A stretch of 42,086 bases of DNA, from contig JAPHUE010000064.1 in the NCBI GenBank assembly GCA_026196795.1, positions 1-42,086 on the forward strand, read 5' to 3'. Source of the DNA: Sedimenticola sp. GTDB lineage: Bacteria; Pseudomonadota; Gammaproteobacteria; Chromatiales; Chromatiaceae. Shown here piece after piece: positions 35,988 through 42,086 of this stretch; the first letter of the stretch is position 1; every line of letters starts with the position of its first letter. A model generated the notes under the pieces. It saw only the letters and a list, made by a program, of their open reading frames with translations, had not been told where the DNA came from and searched no databases. The translations under genes were made by a program, and so were the position numbers.

Positions 35988-36021
35988 ACCCCTGTTGGCA
36001 CTCTCATCCACTATGGATCTC

Positions 36022-36086
36022 GATGGTTGATGACAACGGCCACCCTCCCGCAAGATTCCTACCCGGGCCGTTGTCATTAATCCATC
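36022..36086. ncRNA. candidate structured RNA or REP-like element
   Basis: ATGACAACGGCC (36030-36041) pairs perfectly with GGCCGTTGTCAT (36066-36077) around 24 bases, and outer arms GATGG (36022-36026) and CCATC (36082-36086) extend the stem past a small internal loop. Two short hairpins precede it: CAAC/GTTG at 35986-35997 and ATCCA/TGGAT at 36006-36018. No T-run follows, so it is not a standard terminator. It matches no RNA family that I can name. Confidence 0.35.
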
Positions 36087-36185
36087 CCTACAACCCGGTT
36101 TGCTTTTCTCAGGTGAAGCATCGGCCGTCTTTCACAGAACTTGAATCCCTCCCCCTGGTAAATTTTTGATTCCGCCCTTCTAATC

Positions 36186-36191
36186 TATAAT
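36186..36191 (+). promoter_or_regulatory. -10 box of the GNAT-DUF7931-secretin-like genes
   Basis: A perfect TATAAT 44 bases before the GNAT start. The -35 region at 16-17 bases (TTTTGA/TTTTTG) is poor, and a TTGATT lies at 14 bases. A plausible but unproven promoter. Confidence 0.4.
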
Positions 36192-36235
36192 ACTTAACTA
36201 CAATAAAATCCAAACCACCAAGATATGAGACGACG

Positions 36236-36667
36236 ATGCCCAAGGAGAGATTCACAATTACGACCGTAGAGTGGGAAACACATAAACCCGCACTCAGGGA
36301 GATTAGAGAGTCTGTTTTTATAGTTGAGCAGCAAGTCCCAAAGCAACTCGAGTGGGATGACAAGGACGAGACATCACTTCATGTCATCGCAACGGACACG
36401 ACTGGCAAGGGCATTGGTACAGGACGTATCACCAGTGAAGGGCAGATAGGACGCATGGCTGTAGTGTGTGAATGGCGGAACACAGGGGTGGGTAGCGCAC
36501 TACTTCAGAGGCTTATTGAACTAGCGAGTCAACAAAAAATACGGCCCTTATTCCTGAACGCACAAAAAAAGGCCATCCCATTTTACCAACAACATGGCTT
36601 TGACTGTATTGGCGACGAATTTATGGAAGCCGGTATACCTCACCACCGCATGGAGCAGAAAAGCTAG
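36236..36667 (+). CDS. GNAT family N-acetyltransferase
   Basis: A 143-residue acetyl-CoA-dependent transferase of the GNAT fold. Visible parts are REIRESVFIVEQQVPKQLEWD (substrate side, as in YjcF/ElaA-like members), GRITSEGQIGRMAVVCEWRNTGVGSALLQRLIELA with the acetyl-CoA pyrophosphate loop (R/Q-x-x-G-x-G/A as RNTGVG), and FYQQHGF near the end. Substrate is unknown. It is the first of three plus-strand genes spaced by 24 and 18 bases. Confidence 0.9.
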   Translation: MPKERFTITTVEWETHKPALREIRESVFIVEQQVPKQLEWDDKDETSLHVIATDTTGKGIGTGRITSEGQIGRMAVVCEWRNTGVGSALLQRLIELASQQKIRPLFLNAQKKAIPFYQQHGFDCIGDEFMEAGIPHHRMEQKS

Positions 36668-36691
36668 CCGTGCTACTTTTCGACTACTCAA

Positions 36692-37219
36692 ATGAAAGAT
36701 AATCTCAACATTATGCTGACTGAACAACACCTCGGAGAAGAGAGCGAGAGACTGATCCTTGAAGGGCGTAAAGCGTTTCAACAAGCCAGTGAACTAATGG
36801 CAAAGCAGGCAACACAACGCATCGATATATTCACCTATGACCTTGATAAGCCGCTGTATGATCAAATAACGTTTATCGAGGCCATTAAATCACTCGCATT
36901 ACACCAGCGTGGTATCAGCATCAGGATATTGCTGCAAAATAATCAGCGGGTGCAAAACGAAGGTCATCGGCTGCTTGAACTGGCGCGGCGATTAACCAGC
37001 AAAATTGCGATTAAGCGACCACATGAAGATTACATTGATCATGCTGAAAATTTCATGATTGTTGACAATACAGGCTATATCAGAAGAAAAGCAGCCGATC
37101 GCTATGAGGGTGAAGCGAACTTCTGCGATCGGCTTGGCTCTAAGTTATTATCCGAATTTTTCACTGACGTATGGGAACGAAGTGAACCTGAAAGCACACT
37201 TCGCAGACTCTATATTTAG
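36692..37219 (+). CDS. DUF7931-type protein, degenerate phospholipase-D-like
   Basis: A 175-residue cytoplasmic protein that appears to be a DUF7931 member; function unknown. The pattern is reminiscent of one half of a phospholipase D fold: QRIDIFTYDLDKPLYD (first strand region), ISIRILLQNN, then HAENFMIVD (residues 117-125) where an HxKxxxxD motif would stand, and GEANFCDRLGS. The Lys is Glu and the spacing is one residue longer, so enzymatic activity is unlikely. No clear Shine-Dalgarno precedes the ATG; an ATG eight codons later is possible. It lies between the GNAT and secretin-like genes. Confidence 0.75.
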   Translation: MKDNLNIMLTEQHLGEESERLILEGRKAFQQASELMAKQATQRIDIFTYDLDKPLYDQITFIEAIKSLALHQRGISIRILLQNNQRVQNEGHRLLELARRLTSKIAIKRPHEDYIDHAENFMIVDNTGYIRRKAADRYEGEANFCDRLGSKLLSEFFTDVWERSEPESTLRRLYI

Positions 37220-37237
37220 TCTTAAAGAGGTACTTTA

Positions 37238-38062
37238 ATGCCCCGGCTCCCACTTGCTCTATTTTTACTGCTATGCTGCAGCACGCTATATGCTGATTAC
37301 CCTCTGGAGATAATACAACTCAAGAGTCGGGCTACTGATGAGATCATCCCCATAATCAAGCCATTTATTGACAAAGATGGCTCCATTGCCGGCATGAATG
37401 ATCAGCTGATTATTCGTACTTCCCCAACCAATCTGGCAGAAATAAAAAAAGTCCTGCAACAACTGGATCATCCACCCAGAAGCCTGATGATATTGGTTCG
37501 TCAATCAGCCGGAGGAGGAACCGCGCAACGCAGATCACAAGCAGACATTAATCTCATGATAGGCAAACACGCCAAGGTAGGTGTGGGCAATCCTACTAAT
37601 AACAGCAGTATCCAATACAGAATCAGAGATGCGAGAACCAGCAGTGACCTGGATGCCACCCATCGTATCCAGGTATTAGAAGGCTACCCTGCCTTCATAA
37701 CTACCGGTCAATCTGTACCTGTCCCAGAACAGACAACCATAGTTAATAACAATACCGTTCACCAACAGATTACAACGCGTTATAAAAATGTAACCAGTGG
37801 ATTCTATGTTGTGCCACGACTAAATGGTGATCGAGTCACACTCGAAATCAGCCCCCGGCTAAATCGGCCAGGTTCTCAGCAAGGCCGCTACGATATTCAG
37901 CAGGCTGATACTATGGTCGCGGGCAGGCTGGGTGAATGGATCCGCATAGGGGGCGTTAATCAGCAGCAGCGGCTAGATACAAATGGCCTGTTGCGTGAAT
38001 CCAGAACCTCCAATCGTGATAACCGTACGATTGAACTACTGGTTCAGGAAGTGAAGCATTAG
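37238..38062 (+). CDS. miniature secretin-like protein (NolW/secretin domain)
   Basis: A 274-residue exported protein with a signal peptide (about 1-19), an N1/NolW-like domain (about 20-90, VEIIQ-like strand LEIIQLKSRATDEIIPIIKPFI and LIIRTSPTNLAEIKKVLQQLD), a basic Gly/Gln-rich linker, and a shortened secretin homology region (about 140-245): RIQVLEGYPAFITTGQSVPVP, GFYVVPRLNGDRVTLEISPRL and GEWIRIGGV. The PLLGDIP-type lip motif that ends normal secretins is absent, as is N0. AGAGG precedes the start. It may be a secretin-derived outer-membrane or periplasmic protein; whether it forms a pore is unknown. Confidence 0.82.
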   Translation: MPRLPLALFLLLCCSTLYADYPLEIIQLKSRATDEIIPIIKPFIDKDGSIAGMNDQLIIRTSPTNLAEIKKVLQQLDHPPRSLMILVRQSAGGGTAQRRSQADINLMIGKHAKVGVGNPTNNSSIQYRIRDARTSSDLDATHRIQVLEGYPAFITTGQSVPVPEQTTIVNNNTVHQQITTRYKNVTSGFYVVPRLNGDRVTLEISPRLNRPGSQQGRYDIQQADTMVAGRLGEWIRIGGVNQQQRLDTNGLLRESRTSNRDNRTIELLVQEVKH

Positions 38063-38211
38063 GTCGAATCGACGAGCACGGCCGAAGAGAAACAGCACCA
38101 AGATTCATATCAAATAGTGAACATCACTTCATACCAAAGATATTTATTCCCTATTATTTCAACTACCCCCTCTTTTGCTCCCTAATCGAGAAGTTATTCA
38201 CAATTTTTTTC

Positions 38212-38239
38212 TTGCATAAAATATTTTCTATATTATAAT
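38212..38239 (+). promoter_or_regulatory. promoter of the thioredoxin-like gene
   Basis: TTGCAT (38212-38217), a 16-base spacer and a perfect TATAAT (38234-38239). Transcription would start near 38246, which rules out a useful leader for a TTG start at 38249 and supports the GTG at 38273. Confidence 0.6.
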
Positions 38240-38249
38240 TTTATAATAT
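38230..38249. promoter_or_regulatory. 20-base AT-rich palindrome over the -10 box
   Basis: ATATTATAA-TT-TTATAATAT is a perfect palindrome with 9-base arms that covers the -10 hexamer and the predicted transcription start. It is placed like a repressor operator, but AT-only palindromes can arise by chance. Confidence 0.4.
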
Positions 38250-38272
38250 TGCAGTTTAGGATATCCCTGGTA

Positions 38273-38779
38273 GTGAAGAAGTTTAGTCGTACCCTGCTCA
38301 TAGTTGCCCTATTTTCCATCCCTTTTATTGCCCATGCCGCCTCGCTCGGTTTTCCGGTAGTTAATGATTGGTCATTAGAAGCGACCTCCGCCATGGAAGC
38401 ACAAAAACCTATTATGGTGGTATTCAGTTCAGATAGTTGCCAATACTGTGACAATCTCACCGAGCAGGTTCTTCGACCACTCATAAACAACGGTAATTTA
38501 AACCACCGGGTACATCTGCGTGAATATAAGACAAATCGTGGTGGAAAAGTCCGCGATTTCGATGGTGAACCAATACGTAGCCGAATATTTGTCACCCGTT
38601 ATCAGATTTTCGCTACACCCACGGTTCTCTTTCTCGCCCCTAATGGAGAGATCATAGGAAAGCCTATTGTTGGGTTTAACAGTGCGGAGAGTTACCGCCC
38701 GCTACTGGATGAAGCGATCAGTAAAGCTGCCGCATATCACTCCTATCGCTCTCCAGCAATTGTTACTCGAGTGCAATGA
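38273..38779 (+). CDS. periplasmic thioredoxin-like protein
   Basis: A 168-residue exported thioredoxin-fold protein. After the signal peptide (KKFSRTLLIVALFSIPFIAHA) it has KPIMVVFSSDSCQYCDNL with active-site CQYC (Cys56, Cys59 from this start), and the cis-Pro region FATPTVLFLAPNGEIIG. The insert between them (about 45 residues) is basic. It resembles SoxW/DsbD-gamma-like thiol reductases, but assignment to sulfur oxidation is not supported by neighbours. I chose GTG 38273, with AGGA 11 bases upstream; the frame opens at TTG 38249. It is followed by a Sel1 gene. Confidence 0.85.
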   Translation: MKKFSRTLLIVALFSIPFIAHAASLGFPVVNDWSLEATSAMEAQKPIMVVFSSDSCQYCDNLTEQVLRPLINNGNLNHRVHLREYKTNRGGKVRDFDGEPIRSRIFVTRYQIFATPTVLFLAPNGEIIGKPIVGFNSAESYRPLLDEAISKAAAYHSYRSPAIVTRVQ

Positions 38780-38868
38780 AGAACGATTGGACATACCCAG
38801 AGCATAAAACTTCAATCAAGGGCCTGATTAGACTAAAATGGCAGCTTAATTTAACTAAAGTTGATCCC

Positions 38869-39228
38869 ATGAAAAAAGCCTGCCGTAAATATATTCTTAT
38901 CGCCGTTCTAGCAACGCTGTTCTCTGCCCCGTTACTAGCGGATCTTGAAGCCGGCTTGACTGCCTATGCACAAGGCAACCATGCCGAGGCATTTAAGCAA
39001 TATCAACTCGCTGCAAATTCTGGCAACCCGGACGCCTTTGGAAAACTGGGCGGCATGTACCTCTATGGACTTGGCACAGAAAAAAACTACCCTGATGCCT
39101 ATTACTGGTTCGGAATGGCGCAACAGTCCGGGGATAAATATGCAGAAAAGTTCAAACTCACAGCTTCATCCATGATGAGTATGGAGCAGGTAAAGCAGGT
39201 TGAAGAGAGACTTGCAGCAGATAAATAG
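38869..39228 (+). CDS. Sel1-repeat exported protein
   Basis: A 119-residue protein with a signal peptide (MKKACRKYILIAVLATLFSAPLLA) and one to two Sel1-like TPR repeats (about 40-100: EAFKQYQLAANSGNPDAFGKLGGMYLYGLG and DAYYWFGMAQQSGD). Such proteins usually act as periplasmic scaffolds; no partner can be named. The frame is open from 38776, but the ATG at 38869 directly starts a classical signal peptide, so I use it, although its ribosome binding site is weak. A terminator follows at 39281. Confidence 0.8.
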   Translation: MKKACRKYILIAVLATLFSAPLLADLEAGLTAYAQGNHAEAFKQYQLAANSGNPDAFGKLGGMYLYGLGTEKNYPDAYYWFGMAQQSGDKYAEKFKLTASSMMSMEQVKQVEERLAADK

Positions 39229-39280
39229 CACCTTGCCGGGATAACTGAATTATCCCAAAGAACGGTACGAGATCAGGAAT

Positions 39281-39312
39281 AAAATGGGCGGCCAAGTGGC
39301 CGCCCATTTTTT
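39281..39312. terminator. bidirectional terminator between the Sel1 gene and metY
   Basis: A perfect 13-base stem (39281-39293 with 39298-39310; core GGGCGGCC/GGCCGCCC) with a four-base AAGT loop, A-run on the left and T-run on the right. It serves both convergent genes. Confidence 0.93.
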
Positions 39313-40586
39313 TAGCGTGAGGCGTCCAGCGCCTGCTGAAGATCAGCAATAATATCGTCAATATGCTCAATACCAATCGACAACCTGACCAGGTCCTCAC
39401 TAACACCAGCCCGCACCATCTCTTCTGGATTAAGCTGACGATGGGTAGTCGTTGCGGGATGGCAAGCCAGGGTTTTGGCATCGCCTATATTCACCAGCCT
39501 TACAGCCAGCTTCAACGCATCAATAAAGCGTGCACCCGCATCTTTACCACCTGTGATACCAAATGAGAGGATACTTGATGCCCTCCCCCCCATGTACTTA
39601 TCAACCAGTGGCTTGTCGGGACTGCCTTCAAGACCGGCATAGCGCACCCACTCCACCTGGGGATGCGACTGCAGATAATTTGCTACGGCAATCGCATTCT
39701 CACAATGCCGATCCATCCTGACTGGCAGCGTCTCCAGCCCCTGTAAAACAAGGAAACTGTTAAAAGGTGAGATCGCCGCACCCATATTACGTAGAGGCAC
39801 CACCCGTGCACGGCCGATAAAGGCCGCCGGACCTAATGCCTCGGTATATACCACACCATGATAAGAGACATCCGGTGTATTCAAACGAACAAACCGCTCG
39901 GCATGATCGGCCCAGGGGAATTTCCCTGAATCGACAATAATACCGCCAATAGTTGTGCCATGACCGCCCATGTATTTGGTCAAGGCATGCACCACAATAT
40001 CGGCGCCATGTTCAAACGGACGACAGAGATAAGGGGAAGGAACCGTGTTATCAACAACCAGCGGTACACCATGGGCATGAGCCACATCTGCCAGTGCGCC
40101 AATATCCACGACATTACCGGCAGGATTACCGATCGACTCACAGAATACCATCTTGGTTCGATCGTCGATCAGGGCCGCCATCCCTTCCGGGTCTTTCGGA
40201 TCAGCGAAACGCGCTGTGATCCCTAATTGCGGCAGGGTGTGGGCAAACAGATTATACGTTCCACCGTACAAGGTGGTCGTGGTAACAATGTTATCCCCGG
40301 CCTCACAGAGGGTAAAAACCGTATTGGTAATTGCCGACATGCCTGAAGCCAGTGCCAGGGCACCGATACCACCTTCCATAGCTGCCACACGCTTTTCAAG
40401 CACGTCAGTTGTCGGGTTCATAATCCGGGTATAGATATTACCCTGGACTTTCAGATCAAACAGATCCGCACCATGCTGGGTGTCATCAAAGGCATACGAG
40501 GTGGTCTGATAAATAGGTACAGCAACCGCTTTAGTAGTCGGGTCCGGCTCGTAGCCGCCATGTATTGCCACTGTTTCGATCTTCAT
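39312..40586 (-). CDS. metY: O-acetylhomoserine sulfhydrylase (aminocarboxypropyltransferase)
   Basis: A PLP enzyme that joins O-acetylhomoserine and sulfide to make homocysteine, so it assimilates sulfide directly. The 424 residues show SYAFDDTQHGADLF, GNIYTRIMNPTTDVLEKRVAAMEGG, LVVDNTVPSPYLCRPFEHGAD, the PLP lysine in HALTKYMGGHG, and the C-terminal LSIGIEHIDDIIADLQQAL. I start at ATG 40586, eight bases after a perfect GGAGGAG, not at the upstream codon at 40622. It lies downstream of sat on the same strand, and a hairpin terminator separates them. Confidence 0.95.
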   Translation of the reverse strand: MKIETVAIHGGYEPDPTTKAVAVPIYQTTSYAFDDTQHGADLFDLKVQGNIYTRIMNPTTDVLEKRVAAMEGGIGALALASGMSAITNTVFTLCEAGDNIVTTTTLYGGTYNLFAHTLPQLGITARFADPKDPEGMAALIDDRTKMVFCESIGNPAGNVVDIGALADVAHAHGVPLVVDNTVPSPYLCRPFEHGADIVVHALTKYMGGHGTTIGGIIVDSGKFPWADHAERFVRLNTPDVSYHGVVYTEALGPAAFIGRARVVPLRNMGAAISPFNSFLVLQGLETLPVRMDRHCENAIAVANYLQSHPQVEWVRYAGLEGSPDKPLVDKYMGGRASSILSFGITGGKDAGARFIDALKLAVRLVNIGDAKTLACHPATTTHRQLNPEEMVRAGVSEDLVRLSIGIEHIDDIIADLQQALDASR

Positions 40587-40862
40587 TAATGAACTCCTCC
40601 GGATTATTATTCGGCATCCCAAACGGGAAAACGATAAGCATCTTACCTGCTTATGTAATGATCTGTCGAATACCGATAAGTCCTACCTGCACCTTCAGAT
40701 TATCGCGAAAAATCAGTAAAAATGACTCCGTATTTGCATTACATGGAGAGAGAAATCGCCAGAAGTTCGCACAACAAAAGGCCGGCTGACTAACGGAATG
40801 AAGAACTAATTTGGACGGATGGTAAATAAACGGAGTAGATCTATTGCGGGAAGCAGAGAGAG
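40587..40862 (-). other. metY leader region
   Basis: About 275 non-coding bases between the sat terminator and metY. On the minus strand it holds a hairpin ATAAGCA/TGCTTAT (40634-40654) about 50 bases before metY and a strong GGAGGAG. I looked for SAM-I and SAM-II riboswitch landmarks and saw none. No confident promoter hexamers were found. Confidence 0.45.
40634..40654. repeat. inverted repeat in the metY leader
   Basis: ATAAGCA (40634-40640) and TGCTTAT (40648-40654), perfect 7-base arms around seven bases. It may be an operator or a leader hairpin for metY. Confidence 0.35.
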
Positions 40863-40894
40863 AACCCCTCTGATGCAACTGCATCAGAGGGGTT
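40863..40894 (-). terminator. terminator after sat
   Basis: A perfect 14-base stem (AACCCCTCTGATGC with GCATCAGAGGGGTT) and a four-base loop, starting eight bases after the sat stop codon. The downstream tract on the minus strand is only moderately T-rich (TTCTCTCTCT). Confidence 0.8.
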
Positions 40895-40901
40895 TACCCA
40901 A

Positions 40902-42086
40902 TCAGTTAAGTGATTGGTAATAGGCCATCAGAATCTCGGCCACTTCAGGACGTGAGAACTCTGGAGGCGGTGCCATACCCTGACCCAGCATTTCACGTAC
41001 TTTAGTACCAGAAAGCAGTACAAAGTCCTCTTTGCTGTGATCCGGTGCATCACGCATCATGACCACCCGATTCAACTTCTTAGAGTAGGCGGTATGGTCG
41101 GCTTTGAAGATCTCGATGGCCAAGGCATCCATAGGTACCTCGTCAAAAATAGTCTGGGCATCAAACGCACCGTAATAATCACCCACACCAGCGTGATCAC
41201 GACCAATGATGAAGTGGGTCGCACCCATGTTCTGACGGAAGTAAGCATGCAGTACCGCTTCACGTGGACCGGCATAGAGCATGTCAAAACCATACCCGGT
41301 GATGCTAACCGTATTGGGTGGGAAATAGAGCTCAGCCATCTTGCGAATGGCGGCATCACGAACAGGGGCTGGAATGTCGCCTGGCTTCAGTTTACCCAAC
41401 AGCATGTGGATAACCACGCCGTCGGCTTTAACCGCATCCATTGCCATCTTACACAGCTCTTCATGGGCACGGTGCATTGGATTTCTGGTCTGGAAGGCGA
41501 CGATAGTTTTCCATCCACGCTCCTGAATCTCATTCCGAATCTCTACCGCAGTACGGAAAGTATCAGGGAAATCACTCTGGAAATAGCTGAAGTTCAGTAC
41601 CTGAATCGGACCTGAAATGGCGGTACGGCCCTGGCTATTGAAGGCCGCCACACCGGGATGCTCAGGATCATCAGTGCCATAGACCTTACTGGTCATAACA
41701 GCCATCTGCTCATCCGTTACCTGTTCAGTAGCAGTGATATCCATAACCGCCAACACAGGATTACCTTCTACGTTGGGATCACGTAAGGCAACACGTTTTG
41801 CCCCTTGAAGAGCATCAACACTTTCCAGCAGACAGAGCACAGGCACAGGGAAGAAGCTGCCGTCAGACATCTTCATGTTTTCAGCACAGCCCATGGCATC
41901 CCCAACGGTCATAAAACCTTTAAGAGGATTGAAATAACCAGCGCCCAGCATGACCGCATTACCTGCGGCCTGAGAACTGATGATGACAGAAGGTAATGAT
42001 TCAGCCTCATGCATCAGCGCATGATGTTTATCAGTGTCATAGACAAAAAGAGGCTGAAGGGTATCGGATCCGACAGGCTTGATCAT
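40902..42086 (-). CDS. sat: sulfate adenylyltransferase (dissimilatory type)
   Basis: ATP sulfurylase interconverts APS plus pyrophosphate and ATP plus sulfate. In sulfur oxidisers it runs towards ATP, the last step of sulfite oxidation through APS. The 394 residues have the homo-oligomeric Sat type layout: an N-terminal PUA-like domain (MIKPVGSDTLQPLFVYD start), the catalytic FQTRNPMHRAHE with HxxH, GRDHAGVGDYYG, and the C-terminal LSGTKVREMLGQG. There is no APS kinase domain. The ATG occupies the last three bases of the window, matching the N-terminus expected for the family, so it is probably complete. The apr genes, if present, would lie outside. Confidence 0.94.
   Translation of the reverse strand: MIKPVGSDTLQPLFVYDTDKHHALMHEAESLPSVIISSQAAGNAVMLGAGYFNPLKGFMTVGDAMGCAENMKMSDGSFFPVPVLCLLESVDALQGAKRVALRDPNVEGNPVLAVMDITATEQVTDEQMAVMTSKVYGTDDPEHPGVAAFNSQGRTAISGPIQVLNFSYFQSDFPDTFRTAVEIRNEIQERGWKTIVAFQTRNPMHRAHEELCKMAMDAVKADGVVIHMLLGKLKPGDIPAPVRDAAIRKMAELYFPPNTVSITGYGFDMLYAGPREAVLHAYFRQNMGATHFIIGRDHAGVGDYYGAFDAQTIFDEVPMDALAIEIFKADHTAYSKKLNRVVMMRDAPDHSKEDFVLLSGTKVREMLGQGMAPPPEFSRPEVAEILMAYYQSLN

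Larger units (their letters stand above)
35734..36235. other. long non-coding gap between the transglycosylase and GNAT genes
   Basis: About 500 bases with no convincing coding sequence. The left part is AT-rich and should carry the transglycosylase promoter. The middle (35972-36086) holds a CRP-like half-palindrome and three consecutive hairpins including a strong long one. The right end has a perfect TATAAT (36186-36191) in front of the GNAT gene. Confidence 0.6.

Noticed and set aside
40587-40862. SAM riboswitch in front of metY
   Set aside because: metY leaders sometimes carry SAM-binding RNAs, but I could not match SAM-I or SAM-II landmarks in this leader.
41037-41615. 192-codon open frame opposite sat
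   Set aside because: It is the complement of the conserved catalytic part of sat and looks like no known protein.
1-42086. CRISPR arrays, tRNA or rRNA genes, insertion sequences, prophage or defence genes
   Set aside because: I read both strands for direct repeat arrays, cloverleaf-like segments, transposases and nucleases of defence systems and found none.

Overview
This window looks like chromosomal core sequence from a gammaproteobacterium of moderate GC content. No rRNA or tRNA genes, insertion sequences, integrases, phage genes or CRISPR arrays were found. The block orn / rsgA / queG / nnr / tsaE / amiC / mutL / miaA matches a neighbourhood known from E. coli and relatives. A sulfate adenylyltransferase of the dissimilatory sulfur-oxidiser type sits at the right edge, next to metY. 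Together with the MSHA-type pilus operon, this suggests a Chromatiales-like sulfur oxidiser (for example the Sedimenticola/Thiodiazotropha group). That placement is inference from gene content only.

Layout. (1) 25-8787: tRNA modification, DNA repair and cell wall genes (miaA, mutL, amiC, tsaE, nnr) on the minus strand, with queG divergent, then a SprA-like HExxH protein convergent with orn. (2) 8879-14605: a membrane M48 protease, a small cytochrome c and rsgA on the plus strand; glutathione reductase on the minus strand; then a DUF2333 protein and an XRE regulator fused to a two-helix membrane domain. (3) 14683-24252: nine tightly packed minus-strand genes for an MSHA-type IV pilus assembly machine (inner-membrane PilM/N/O-like proteins, PilP-like MshK, secretin MshL, ATPases MshM and MshE, TPR protein MshN, platform protein MshG). 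No pilin genes are present. (4) 24394-27350: a PhoP/PhoQ-like two-component system with a PepSY-like periplasmic protein and a glycine-zipper protein. (5) 27508-32115: a MarR-RND adaptor-RND permease operon with a 16-bp palindrome over its promoter. (6) 32355-35073: a DUF1631 protein followed by a stand-alone PilZ protein. (7) 35098-39228: a lytic transglycosylase, a long non-coding gap with a strong stem-loop, then GNAT, DUF7931 (degenerate phospholipase-D-like), a miniature secretin-like protein, a thioredoxin-like protein and a Sel1 protein. (8) 39312-42086: metY and sat.

How the parts may work together. Cyclic-di-GMP is the main thread through the right half. MshE carries a tandem MshEN c-di-GMP-binding motif, and the PilZ protein keeps both of its ligand motifs next to DUF1631. 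This suggests that surface attachment through the MSHA machine is under second-messenger control. The PhoPQ-like pair lies directly upstream of the pilus operon, and the RND pump has its own MarR control. I found no clear new defence or mobile system. The least explained parts are the GNAT-DUF7931-mini-secretin group, the structured intergenic region at 35971-36086, and the AT-rich palindrome in front of the thioredoxin-like gene.
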